Source: CAYFUG01 sp964346295
GTDB taxonomy: Bacteria > Patescibacteriota > Minisyncoccia > Moranbacterales > DUUL01
Length of the DNA: 63,735 nt
Direction of reading: 5' to 3'
Assembly (NCBI GenBank): GCA_964346295.1
Contig: CAYFUG010000005.1
Location: 1 to 63,735, forward strand
Positions 1 to 7,467 of the stretch are shown piece after piece (positions within the stretch are counted from its first letter, which is position 1; each line of letters opens with the position of its first letter). The notes under the pieces were generated by a model. That model was not told the DNA's origin, ran no database searches, and saw only the letters and a program-made list of their open reading frames with translations. The position numbers and the translations under genes were made by a program.

Positions 1-55
1 TTTAAATGATAAATCGAATCAGCGTAGGGTTAGATTTTTAGATGATGTATCACGG

Positions 56-132
56 GCCGGCGTAGCTCAGTTGGTTAGAGCGACTGTCTTGTAAACAGTA
101 GGTCACGGGTTCGAATCCCTTCGCCGGCTCCA
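56..132 (+). tRNA. tRNA-Thr (anticodon TGT)
   Basis: The acceptor arms GCCGGCG (56-62) and CGCCGGC (122-128) pair fully. The D-arm reads TAGCTCAGTTGGTTAGAGC, the anticodon loop CTTGTAA gives anticodon TGT, and the T-arm holds GGTTCGAATCC. CCA is encoded at 130-132. A strong terminator follows. The last 17 nt of this tRNA (116-132) are repeated downstream as part of a tandem array. Confidence 0.97.
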
Positions 133-136
133 AAGT

Positions 137-162
137 AAAAAGCAGCTTCAAGGCTGTTTTTT
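137..162 (+). terminator. Intrinsic terminator of tRNA-Thr, also part of the repeat unit
   Basis: A 10-bp stem (AAAAAGCAGC with GCTGTTTTTT, one G-T pair) encloses a 6-nt loop and ends in six T. The A-run and T-run make it potentially bidirectional. The same hairpin recurs at about 295-320 and 472-497 with each array copy, and a homologous one follows tRNA-Gly. Confidence 0.8.
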
Positions 163-169
163 GGTTAGT

Positions 170-269
170 NNNNNNNNNNNNNNNNNNNNNNNNNNNNNNN
201 NNNNNNNNNNNNNNNNNNNNNNNNNNNNNNNNNNNNNNNNNNNNNNNNNNNNNNNNNNNNNNNNNNNNN
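170..269. other. Scaffold gap of 100 N inside the tRNA-Thr repeat array
   Basis: Exactly 100 undetermined bases, the usual placeholder for a gap of unknown size. The gap is flanked on both sides by copies of the same 177-bp repeat, which explains why the assembly broke here. Confidence 0.95.
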
Positions 270-499
270 GATATCCCTTCGCCGGCTCCAAAGTAAAAAG
301 CAGCTTCAAGGCTGTTTTTTGGTTAGTACTATATTTGACCAAGTAAGTTAGGATTCGAACATAAGGGGGCGTTGGGGGAAAGGATTTCCCCCGTGGCGGA
401 AGCTCTGAAACCGAGGGGTTTCAGGGAGGAGCGGAGTGACGACTGAGATATCCCTTCGCCGGCTCCAAAGTAAAAAGCAGCTTCAAGGCTGTTTTTTGG

Positions 500-645
500 T
501 TGGCGCAACAAGGTCCTACATGGATAATTGGTCACTCGATGGGCGGACTACTCGCTCACAAGGTGGCCCGCCCGGGCCAAGGCCGAGGAGCTGGACATTC
601 GAGGGGTTATAATGCTTACCCCGGCGGCTGCTGAACTTAGCAGGG
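500..645 (+). pseudogene. Alpha/beta-hydrolase fragment with frameshift
   Basis: One frame (500 to about 575) reads GPTWIIGHSMGGLLAHKVA, which contains the GxSxG nucleophile elbow of alpha/beta hydrolases. A second frame (about 578-645) continues plausibly with AEELDIRGVIMLTPAAAEL. There is no start codon and no catalytic acid or histidine region. The fragment begins at the last base shared with the tRNA repeat and stops shortly before the convergent DUF3048 gene. I read it as a gene remnant captured at a recombination junction; a misassembled junction would look the same. Confidence 0.5.
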
Positions 646-665
646 GAGGCCTTTTGTTTTTGACT

Positions 666-1937
666 TTAATTTTCTTTGGTAGTAGCTTTCTGGTTTTCTG
701 GCTGATTGGGAAAGTTACCTTCTTTAGAAATGGCGGCACTTGGGGGAGTAGTTTGATAGGCTATTGTTTGATAATTTTCCAAAACATGCATCCAGATTTG
801 ACCGGAGACAAATTGAATTTCTTCACCTTCCTGATCGTAAAAAAGGAAGGGATTGCCAGAGCCTTTTTCCCGTTTCCAGGTCCCGATGACTTCTTGGCCA
901 TTAAAGTAGAAGCGAGCCTCTCCTTCAAACTTAGTGTCGAACCAGGGGTCGCCTAGTTGCATGTTGGGGTATTGGCCACTGTCGTTTTGGCGGTGCTGGG
1001 CGTCTACTCCCAGCCAGGGATCTTTCAGTCCTTGAGCACTGTAGTTAATAGCGGTGCTCCAAGCCGATTTTTCGGTTCGAATCACAATTAGATTTTTGGG
1101 GGCGTACTGCTGGCCGGATTCGTAATCCCGATCTACTTGGCCGTGAAAAGAGCGCAAATAGGCATTAGTCTCCGAGTCGTATTGGTAAGAAACTTCGTTG
1201 GGTGCTTCAAATCCCACCATCACTTTGGCGTAATTGGGGCGATCTTTTTTTTGGGCGTCGCCTTGATGAGAAAAGCCTTGGCCTTGCCACTCTCTCAAAT
1301 ATCCTAACTCTTCGCTTTGCTTGATTAGCTCCGGTACGCTAGAAGAGGCGCTGGCCAAGCGGCTCATGGGGCCGTCACGACGGAAGCAGACGGGGTGAAA
1401 TCCACCCGGGTAGACTTCGCCATTGCAATCAATGTGATCCACCGCACCTTGCTTAAGAAGAGATTTTCCAATACTGGATCCGCCCCAAGGAACATAAATA
1501 GCATCAAAAGAATTAGCCACGGAAATGTGGTCTACTCGGCCGGAGCGCATCGGTCCGACGATTTCGGGAGTCTGGCATTGAAAGAGGCCCATCAGGCGGG
1601 GTTGGCCGTGAGTGGCCCGGTGAGGCATTTCTAAAACAAAATCCGCCTGAGAAAGGTTGGCAAAGTATTCTCTAGCACCGGGGTCGCCGGAGTACATGAT
1701 GGCAAAGGGACGCTGATCGCGGCGCTCGCAAGGTAGGTCGGTGATGGCGCTGGCATTGGGCGGGGAGCTGTAAGGCTTTTCTTTTTCTGAGTTGGCTTCT
1801 GCCTGGGGAGTGGTGGGCTGGGGTTTTATTACCATAGTTTCTCTAGAAGTGCCCTGAGTGAGGAAGAATAAAAATAGGCCCACCCCACCGGCAAAGAGAA
1901 GGCCTAGAAATGATAAAAAACTGGCGCGAATTTTCAT
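666..1937 (-). CDS. DUF3048 (YerB-like) membrane-anchored protein
   Basis: This 423-aa protein has one N-terminal transmembrane segment or signal anchor (residues about 5-27) and a Pro/Ser-rich linker to about residue 65. The rest matches the DUF3048 pattern: RPFAIMYSG, then LSQADFVLEMPH, then VGPMRSGRVDHISVANSFDA, then VPWGGSS. Family members (YerB) are extracytoplasmic proteins of unknown biochemical role. The gene stands alone and converges on the hydrolase remnant. The start ATG follows an AT-rich leader with no Shine-Dalgarno sequence. The family call is firm; no function is assigned. Confidence 0.85.
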   Translation of the reverse strand: MKIRASFLSFLGLLFAGGVGLFLFFLTQGTSRETMVIKPQPTTPQAEANSEKEKPYSSPPNASAITDLPCERRDQRPFAIMYSGDPGAREYFANLSQADFVLEMPHRATHGQPRLMGLFQCQTPEIVGPMRSGRVDHISVANSFDAIYVPWGGSSIGKSLLKQGAVDHIDCNGEVYPGGFHPVCFRRDGPMSRLASASSSVPELIKQSEELGYLREWQGQGFSHQGDAQKKDRPNYAKVMVGFEAPNEVSYQYDSETNAYLRSFHGQVDRDYESGQQYAPKNLIVIRTEKSAWSTAINYSAQGLKDPWLGVDAQHRQNDSGQYPNMQLGDPWFDTKFEGEARFYFNGQEVIGTWKREKGSGNPFLFYDQEGEEIQFVSGQIWMHVLENYQTIAYQTTPPSAAISKEGNFPNQPENQKATTKEN

Positions 1938-2192
1938 AAGAAAAAGATTAAATAATTTCTAATTTTAAATTAACTCTAGTCCAATTTTAGCATTCTTAGA
2001 AGATAAATCAACTGAGTTTCGGAAACCTGTTTTTGAGGTAAAAAGGGGCTGTGGAAAACTTTTGGTTGGGAAGGGTTGACATTTTGGGAGGATGGGGTAA
2101 GGTTCTCGTTAAGTGTGGCGCTGAAGTCTAGCGCTGTGGCCCTAACCGATCTTTTATTTTTTTCAAAGACCACCAAAAGAAAGGAGCTGCCT

Positions 2193-2222
2193 ATGTGCAA
2201 GCGTAATAATTGCGCCGGTTGA
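2193..2222 (+). CDS. Possible 9-aa leader peptide with strong SD
   Basis: AAAGGAG sits 7 nt upstream of ATG, and the ORF reads MCKRNNCAG before TGA. The preceding stretch (about 2169-2195: GAC, AC, AAAAGAAAGGAG, CTGC, TATG) closely matches the one before the mini-ORF at 62567. Strong SD sites are rare in this window, so the match is notable. It could be a leader peptide of the downstream ORF or part of a structured RNA. Confidence 0.3.
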   Translation: MCKRNNCAG

Positions 2223-2297
2223 TGAGATCCTTGGATAGGCCCGGAGCTGCCGGCTGAAAGGCTGGCAACAGAATAACCGCCAAGATAAGGAGGCAGC

Positions 2298-2480
2298 ATG
2301 GCCTTGATTACGGTTCGGGGTTCGGTTTGGAACTTTTGTCGGTGGGTTGAGGCCTTGAGCCTTGGCTTGCTGGTGAGGGTTTCAACGGAAGAGCCCCGCG
2401 CGATGATAAAGAGGCCAGGTCGCTGTTCACGACGGATGGGCGAGGCTGAAGACTTCGTAGCCATCCGAGTGACGGCCTAG
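2298..2480 (+). CDS. Small basic protein, 60 aa, unknown
   Basis: AAGGAGG lies 4 nt upstream of the ATG, one of the best ribosome-binding sites in the window. The 60-aa product is rich in Arg and Val and has no family I recognise. It begins about 75 nt after the putative leader at 2193 and is followed by a terminator at 2648. Overlapping open frames on the other strand show that the GC-rich sequence keeps several frames open, so coding is only moderately likely. Confidence 0.35.
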   Translation: MALITVRGSVWNFCRWVEALSLGLLVRVSTEEPRAMIKRPGRCSRRMGEAEDFVAIRVTA

Positions 2481-2549
2481 AGATCGCTGGCCGAGGTCCG
2501 CTGGCGCGAAACAACAAAGGCGAGAGTGGGCAGCTGCCCCTTCGCCACC

Positions 2550-2648
2550 ATGCCTCCCTTAGGGAATTTCAAACGACGAAAGAAGCGGAGACATGTCCGG
2601 GCTCTTAGGATCCCAGGAATGTCCGTTTTCAACCGTATGTCGTTTTGA
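2550..2648 (+). CDS. Possible 32-aa very basic peptide
   Basis: ATG at 2550 opens a 32-aa frame containing FKRRKKRRHVRALR, ending at TGA directly before the terminator hairpin. There is no clear SD. Its composition resembles small ribosomal or RNA-binding proteins, but I cannot match it to one. It may instead be the 3' part of a non-coding transcript. Confidence 0.22.
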   Translation: MPPLGNFKRRKKRRHVRALRIPGMSVFNRMSF

Positions 2649-2668
2649 AGCCTTGAGGGAGGCTTTTT
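2648..2668 (+). terminator. Intrinsic terminator
   Basis: AAGCCT and AGGCTT pair around a 6-nt loop and run into TTTTT. It ends the mini-ORF transcript unit upstream of the dnaJ promoter. Confidence 0.7.
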
Positions 2669-2822
2669 CTTTTCAGGCAGTGAGCCTGTTTTTTTGTCTG
2701 GAACTATGATTTTGATGATTTTATGATGACTATGATTAGGAGCAGGTTGCAAATTTGCTCTTGTAGATTTAGGCTTTGGTGTGTGATGGTCCGCCTTCGC
2801 TAGTGCCGCGGCGTGACAAGGC

Positions 2823-2851
2823 TTGATTGGTTGGGAAAAGTGGGGTAGAAT
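2823..2851 (+). promoter_or_regulatory. Sigma-70-type promoter of dnaJ
   Basis: TTGATT (2823-2828) and TAGAAT (2846-2851) are separated by 17 bp. A CIRCE operator begins 5 bp downstream, as expected for an HrcA-repressed promoter. The leader to the dnaJ ATG is about 165 nt. Confidence 0.6.
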
Positions 2852-2855
2852 GTTT

Positions 2856-2882
2856 TTGGCAATTGAAATAAGAGAGTGCTAA
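2856..2882 (+). promoter_or_regulatory. CIRCE operator (HrcA site) upstream of dnaJ
   Basis: TTGGCAATT, exactly 9 nt, then GAGTGCTAA. The right half-site equals the CIRCE consensus; the left half matches 6 of 9 positions of TTAGCACTC. It lies just after the -10 box. A better CIRCE precedes groES at 15355, which supports a common HrcA regulon. hrcA itself is not in the window. Confidence 0.65.
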
Positions 2883-3024
2883 TTTAGTGATTCGGTTGTT
2901 TGGTTTTCCAGCTATCTGGTTGATTGGCTGGCTTGCTGTAGTCGGGCTAAGATTCCGGACATTTTCCTTGAGAATGAAAATTCCGGAATGACATTTTAAA
3001 TTAAGTAAAATCAAATTTTTTTAT

Positions 3025-4125
3025 ATGGCGCAGCAAGATTATTATCAAATATTAGGGGTCTTGCGAGAGGCTAGTGAAGAGGAGATCAAGAAAGCTTATC
3101 GGAAGTTGGCTCATCAGTATCACCCCGATAAAAAAGGAGGAGACGAGGCTAAGTTCAAGAAGATCAACGAGGCCTATCAGGTGCTTTCGGATCCTCAGAA
3201 AAAGTCTCAATACGATCAATTTGGCCAGGCCTTTAACGGAGCCGGCGGCGGACCAGGTGGAGGAGCCGGTGGTTTTGGTGGCTTCGATTTTTCGGGCTTC
3301 GATTTTGGTGGCGGCCAGGGTCAGGGTCAAAGCGGATTTGAAGATATTTTCTCGGAGTTTTTCTCGTCGGCGGGTTTTGGGGGAGCCGGTCCTCGAGAGG
3401 CGGCGGGTTCTGATATTGCGGTAGATGTCACTTTGGAATTCCAAGAAGTAGCTCGGGGGGTTACCAAAGAACTAGAGCTTTACAAAAAAGTGCCTTGCTC
3501 GGAATGTGAAGGCACCGGAGCTAAGGGCAAGAAGACTAAAGATTGCCCTACCTGCGGAGGAAAAGGCCGGGTGAGAAAAATGGCCCAAAGTTTTTTCGGC
3601 TCTTTCTCACAAGTGGTTTCTTGTCAGGATTGCAAAGGAAAGGGTCAAATTCCTCAGGAAGCCTGCAAAAAGTGCGGAGGAGACGGAGTCACTCGGGACT
3701 ACCAGAAGGTTTCGGTGGAGATTCCTCCGGGAATTGAAGAAGGCCAAACCCTGCGGATGAGTGGTCAAGGAGAAGCTCCGGCCGGAGCTGGTCGAGCGGG
3801 AGATTTGTATATCAATATCCATGTCAAACCTCACGAGGAATTTTCTCGCCAAGGACGGGATATAGTTTCTACTAAAGAAATTTCTTATTCTCAGGCGGCC
3901 TTAGGAGACAAAATTTCCGTCAATACCATTGAAGGGAGCGTTAATATGAAAATTACCCCCGGTACTCAACCAGGTGATATTTACAAAATCAAAGGCCAGG
4001 GAATTATGGGTCCCACTCGTTTCGGGAGGGGTCATCATTTAGTGGAGATTAAAGTGAAAGTACCGGAGAAGCTTTCTAGTGAGCAGCGAAAGTTAATAGA
4101 GAAATTGAAAAAGGAAAGGCTTTGA
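3025..4125 (+). CDS. dnaJ: Chaperone protein DnaJ
   Basis: A 366-aa Hsp40 co-chaperone that stimulates DnaK ATPase and delivers unfolded clients. The J-domain (residues 4-68) carries the HPD motif in QYHPDKKGG. It is followed by a Gly/Phe-rich linker (about 72-120) and four zinc-binding CxxCxGxG-type repeats (CSECEGTG, CPTCGGKG, CQDCKGKG, CKKCGGDG). The C-terminal substrate-binding domains complete it. Length is normal for full type I DnaJ. It is transcribed alone here, without dnaK or grpE, from a CIRCE-controlled promoter. No SD precedes the ATG; the leader is AT-rich as in most genes of this window. Confidence 0.97.
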   Translation: MAQQDYYQILGVLREASEEEIKKAYRKLAHQYHPDKKGGDEAKFKKINEAYQVLSDPQKKSQYDQFGQAFNGAGGGPGGGAGGFGGFDFSGFDFGGGQGQGQSGFEDIFSEFFSSAGFGGAGPREAAGSDIAVDVTLEFQEVARGVTKELELYKKVPCSECEGTGAKGKKTKDCPTCGGKGRVRKMAQSFFGSFSQVVSCQDCKGKGQIPQEACKKCGGDGVTRDYQKVSVEIPPGIEEGQTLRMSGQGEAPAGAGRAGDLYINIHVKPHEEFSRQGRDIVSTKEISYSQAALGDKISVNTIEGSVNMKITPGTQPGDIYKIKGQGIMGPTRFGRGHHLVEIKVKVPEKLSSEQRKLIEKLKKERL

Positions 4126-4185
4126 TTTGTCAGAGAGGGATTTTCCTGCTAATCTTATAGCAAATGTTTTGGTAGGAAATTAAAA

Positions 4186-4458
4186 ATGGAACAAGGTCCA
4201 AGAATGAGTAGCGCTCTTGAGGGAGGAATAGAGAGAAAAGAGAAGGTGAGCCTAAAATAAAAAAAGGTGATAGAATCGAGATTTGGCATTAGGTTAGAGG
4301 AGAGCTTAGATCCCTATCTAAGAGAATCGCTGATTCAGATGCAGAGCAGAATCCAAATTTAAGTCATGGTCCTCATGCGTGGGTTAAAACGGAGAGTGGA
4401 AATCGTTATGAACTTGCTGTTAATACTTCTAGTACGAAAATCAGAAAGATTGGCTAAA
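4186..4458 (+). pseudogene. Possible decayed small gene, unrecognised
   Basis: The ATG at 4186 opens 24 codons ending at 4260. The protein-like segment with HAWVKTESGNRYELAVNTSS ends with TAA at 4456-4458 in a different frame. Intervening frames are interrupted. Joining them needs at least two frame changes, so this is either a remnant or chance. I do not recognise a family. Confidence 0.25.
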
Positions 4459-4557
4459 TAAAGGATTTAATTAGAGTTAATCTCCCTAGCCCTCCTGCCT
4501 TGCTGGCAAGCAGGCTTTTGTAAAGGGGAACCAATAAAGAGTTCGTAAGTTTTTTCA

Positions 4558-4589
4558 AAAGCTTTCGGTTTGCACCGGGGGCTTTTTTT
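4558..4589 (+). terminator. Intrinsic terminator
   Basis: A 10-bp stem (AAGCTTTCGG with CCGGGGGCTT, three G-T pairs) around a TTTGCA loop, followed by seven T. It would end transcription coming from dnaJ or the decayed ORF. Confidence 0.75.
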
Positions 4590-4892
4590 GTCTATAATGA
4601 TTGGTAATAAGATAAAGGGAAGAGATTTTTGATTGATAATAGAAATAGTAAAAACAATAATTTAAAATTTAAACTCTAAACTCTTAGTAGCCGTTAGGGC
4701 GTATCTCAAAAGTTTTTTTGTGGGCAAAACTTCTATAATTTTGAGTAAAAATTGTCAAAAATAAGAAATTTAAGGCTCAATTTCTGCCGAAGAATTTTGA
4801 ACAATTTGCAGCTAAAATTTAGAACTTGGACCAGGAGAATATTTCTGAGATATGTTCTTAAAAAGAAAAGGTGAGGAGATTGGAAAAATGAA

Positions 4893-5027
4893 ATGAAAAG
4901 TGAATTACTTCAAGTGATCAGAAGAGGTTTAGTTTGGTGGATGATTCTGCCAGGCGGTTTTGTTTTGGCGGGGTTAACTTTGGGGAGAGTAATTTTAAGG
5001 TTTAAAAAGAAAAATAGAGAAGTTTAA
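4893..5027 (+). CDS. Small single-span membrane protein, 44 aa
   Basis: The ORF encodes a short polar start (MKSELLQVIRRG), one hydrophobic helix (about residues 13-35, VWWMILPGGFVLAGL) and a Lys/Arg-rich tail, consistent with one transmembrane segment with its positive end inside. GAGGAG lies about 15 nt upstream of the ATG. No family is recognised. The hydrophobic pattern is the main argument for coding. Confidence 0.4.
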   Translation: MKSELLQVIRRGLVWWMILPGGFVLAGLTLGRVILRFKKKNREV

Positions 5028-5332
5028 GGGCTCAGTTTTTAAAGTCAGCCTTAAAAAATAAAGATCATCTTTTTGCTATAGCTTTCCGGAGGTGGTTTTA
5101 TCTGCTGGTTCTATTTGGGCGAAGAGGCAAGTGCAGGGTGTAATTGCCAGTAGTTATTAGCGGTTATTCCTCAAGTCTTCCTCAAGTCTTCCTCATTAAA
5201 GTGCAGATTTTCGTCGATAAAGAATAGCACTAAGCAATTCTTAGTTTTGGAATTTTTTTATTTAAAACTTAATAATGTTTTTAGTAGTTAGAGTCGTCTT
5301 GGCTTAACTGCTGGAAACTACCAGCTATAATT

Positions 5333-7390
5333 ATGGAGGGATTCTTTTCACCTCGCTCCGTGGCCGTAATTGGGGCTTCTCGCAATAAAGAAAAAATTGG
5401 TAACATCCTCATTGAGAATCTTTCTCAAAAAAAGGATCTGAAAATTTTTCCGGTTAACCCGTCTAGCGGTCAAATTCTTAAGCTAAAGTGTTACGGGAGC
5501 GTTTTAGAAATTAAGGAAACAGTAGATTTAGCTTTAGTGGTAGTACCGGCTCAGTTTGTATCCCGAGTAGTACAAGAATGTGCCGAAAGAGAGGACCCCA
5601 TCAGGAATATCGTAATAATCTCAGCTGGTTTTTCAGAATCAGGAGCAGAGGGTAAAAAGCGAGAGAAGCAACTAGAAAAGTTAGCTCAAAAACATCAACT
5701 TAACATTATGGGCCCCAATTGCTTGGGGTTAATCAACGCTCCTCAGAAGTTAAATGCTTCTTTTGCTCAAAAAGAAATTCCGGCTGGATCAGTGGGATTA
5801 ATTATGCAATCAGGAGCTATGGTAACTGCTTTTTTAGATAGTTCTTTGGGGTTTTCTCTGATTGCTACCTTGGGTAATAAGTTGCAAGTTTCTGAAAACG
5901 AACTTTTAGAATATTACGCCAAGGATAAGAATACCCGAGTAATCGCTCTCTATTTAGAGGGTATCTCCGATGGTCAAGAATTTGCTCAAAAACTTAGAAA
6001 AGTGACTCCCAAGAAGCCAGTGGTGGTTCTAAAGGCCGGAAATTCTCAAGAAGCTCAATCGGCTATTCAATCTCACACCGGGGCCATGGCAGGATCAGTA
6101 GAAATAGCCCAAGAAGCCATCGAAGAGGCGGGAGGAATTTTTTGCCATAGCATGTGGGAATTCGTCTCTACCGTAAAGTTTTTGGCAAATTTCAAGCTGC
6201 CTAGAAGTAATCAAGTTGCATTGGTTACTAACGCTGGAGGACCAGGGGTGGTTACCACTGACCTGGTAGGGAGTAATAATCTGCTGGAATTAGCTAAATT
6301 TACTCGCGGTCAACAGGAGAAATTAAGAAAAGATCTTCCTTCTGAAGCTTCTGTCGGTAATCCAATTGATCTATTGGGCGATGCTCAGGCCGATCGTTAC
6401 AAGGCGGCTTTGGTGCGATTGAAAAAAATGCGCCAAGTAGGAGCAGCTCTAGTATTGGTTACTCCTCAAGCGCAAACTCCTATCGAAAAAATTGTCAAAG
6501 AAGTGGGAAGGGCTAACCAACTTTGCAGTTTTCCTATCCTCCCGGTAATCATTGGTAAAGAAGCTCGAGAAAAGGCTCAATCTCAATTAAAGGAGGCTAG
6601 TTTAGAGCTATTTAATTTTCCTTTGGAAGCAGTTAAATCTCTAGCGAATGGCTGGAGATTTCAACTTAATAAATCACGAGTTAAGTCTTACAAAGCATCT
6701 TCAAATAGGGTTGTTCAGCGACGAGCCACCCAGGCAGAAGTGATTGTGGAGACGGTTCTTCGAGAAGAAAGAAAGGTTTTCTATTATGGAGAATCTCAAA
6801 AATTAGCTAGTCTCTATAGCTTGGCTATGGAGGAGGCTTTTTATTTAGACACTTTAGAAGATGCAGAGAGAGGCGATTTTGAACTACCTGTAGTTTTAAA
6901 AGTAGATTCTCCTGACGTTCTCCATAAAAATACCAAAGCAGGAGTGGTCTTGGGTATTGATAGTAAGGCAGAATTAAAGCGACAGTTGCGAACTTTTCGC
7001 CGTAATTTTCGAGGAGGAAAGGATAAATTTTTAGTGCAAACTCAAATTACCCCCGGAGCGGAATTCATCATTGGTATCAAAGAGGACCCCAATTTTGGCA
7101 AGGTGCTGATGGTGGGAGCGGGAGGAATTTTAACCGAAATTCTCAATGAGAAAATATTTTGCTTAGTTCCCGCTTCCAAAAAAGAGATTAAAGCAAAAAT
7201 TGAGAATTCCTTGTTAGGGAAGATTCTCAAAAAGCAGCATCTTTCTGCCGATCAGCTAGCCCAAGAAGCGGAAAAAGTTTCTCAGCTTGCCCTGGAGAAC
7301 CCTGACATTAAAGAACTGGATATTAATCCGATTATGTTGTACTCTGATGACAAGCCAAAAATTGTTGATCTTAAAGTGTTGTTGAAATAG
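5333..7390 (+). CDS. ADP-forming acyl-CoA synthetase (acetate-CoA ligase), fused alpha-beta
   Basis: A 685-aa enzyme converting acyl-CoA, ADP and phosphate to the acid, CoA and ATP, a substrate-level phosphorylation step in fermenters. The N-terminal CoA-binding Rossmann domain begins SVAVIGASRNKEKIGN. A succinyl-CoA-ligase-like domain carries the likely phosphohistidine in QSHTGAMAGS (about residue 250). The C-terminal ATP-grasp part (about 465-685) contains VLKVDSPDVLHKNTKAGVVLG. Alpha and beta parts are fused in the alpha-beta order. In the Pat acetyltransferase relatives an extra GNAT domain is present; none is seen here. PorA at 57413 could supply acetyl-CoA. Substrate range cannot be read from sequence. 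Confidence 0.9.
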   Translation: MEGFFSPRSVAVIGASRNKEKIGNILIENLSQKKDLKIFPVNPSSGQILKLKCYGSVLEIKETVDLALVVVPAQFVSRVVQECAEREDPIRNIVIISAGFSESGAEGKKREKQLEKLAQKHQLNIMGPNCLGLINAPQKLNASFAQKEIPAGSVGLIMQSGAMVTAFLDSSLGFSLIATLGNKLQVSENELLEYYAKDKNTRVIALYLEGISDGQEFAQKLRKVTPKKPVVVLKAGNSQEAQSAIQSHTGAMAGSVEIAQEAIEEAGGIFCHSMWEFVSTVKFLANFKLPRSNQVALVTNAGGPGVVTTDLVGSNNLLELAKFTRGQQEKLRKDLPSEASVGNPIDLLGDAQADRYKAALVRLKKMRQVGAALVLVTPQAQTPIEKIVKEVGRANQLCSFPILPVIIGKEAREKAQSQLKEASLELFNFPLEAVKSLANGWRFQLNKSRVKSYKASSNRVVQRRATQAEVIVETVLREERKVFYYGESQKLASLYSLAMEEAFYLDTLEDAERGDFELPVVLKVDSPDVLHKNTKAGVVLGIDSKAELKRQLRTFRRNFRGGKDKFLVQTQITPGAEFIIGIKEDPNFGKVLMVGAGGILTEILNEKIFCLVPASKKEIKAKIENSLLGKILKKQHLSADQLAQEAEKVSQLALENPDIKELDINPIMLYSDDKPKIVDLKVLLK

Positions 7391-7467
7391 CTCGCAGGAG
7401 ATTTAAATGCCTTGGCTTTTTAATAAAATTGGGGAGGTTTATTTTGGCGTTAAGTGTGTAAAAATTT

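Larger units (their letters stand above)
116..501 (+). repeat. Tandem array of a 177-bp tRNA-linked unit (tRNA-Thr locus)
   Basis: The 17 nt at 116-132 (end of tRNA-Thr, including CCA) recur at 274-290 and 451-467, a period of 177 bp. Each copy continues with the terminator. The full copy (274-450) then has an AT-rich stretch, the inverted T-loop match GGATTCGAAC (352-361), and an 87-bp core (364-450 region) with hairpins GGGGGAAA/TTTCCCCC and CTGAAACC/GGTTTCAG. The last copy breaks off at 501 into unrelated DNA. The 100-N gap lies inside the array, so the true copy number is unknown. A homologous array follows tRNA-Gly. Confidence 0.85.
1938..3024. other. 1.1-kb region without a large gene: mini-ORF transcript, terminator, promoter, CIRCE
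   Basis: The stretch is unusually GC-rich between about 2190 and 2650. It holds small ORFs with good ribosome-binding sites at 2193 and 2298, an ORF at 2550, an intrinsic terminator at 2648 and the dnaJ promoter with CIRCE at 2823-2882. Longer open frames on the minus strand (1976-2464 and 2477-2752) overlap these and show no family signature. TTGACA at 2076 has no convincing -10. I looked for RNase P, tmRNA and SRP RNA signatures and could not support any. Confidence 0.6.
4126..5332. other. 1.2-kb region with decayed or very short ORFs
   Basis: A 24-aa ORF (4186-4260) and, in another frame, an open stretch ending at 4458 with a protein-like tail (HGPHAWVKTESGNRYELAVN) suggest a broken small gene. 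A near-palindrome lies at 4494-4514, a terminator at 4558-4589 and a small membrane ORF at 4893. From 5028 to 5332 I see nothing beyond AT-rich sequence and a short direct repeat (TCAAGTCTTCC twice near 5170). Confidence 0.4.

Noticed and set aside
528..956. 142-codon plus-strand ORF over the end of the DUF3048 gene
   Set aside because: Its first third is the hydrolase remnant and the rest is antisense to the DUF3048 coding sequence.
2169..2668. RNase P, tmRNA or other housekeeping RNA
   Set aside because: Single short resemblances (ACAGAATAACCGCC, TGTCCGGGCTC) are not in RNase P order, and no tag peptide or T-loop of tmRNA is present.
1976..2752. Long minus-strand open frames (162 and 91 codons)
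   Set aside because: They overlap the SD-bearing plus-strand ORFs, show Ser/Pro-rich sequence without family pattern, and owe their openness to local GC richness.
3052..3444. 130-codon minus-strand frame inside dnaJ
   Set aside because: It is the antisense shadow of the J-domain and Gly-rich linker of dnaJ.
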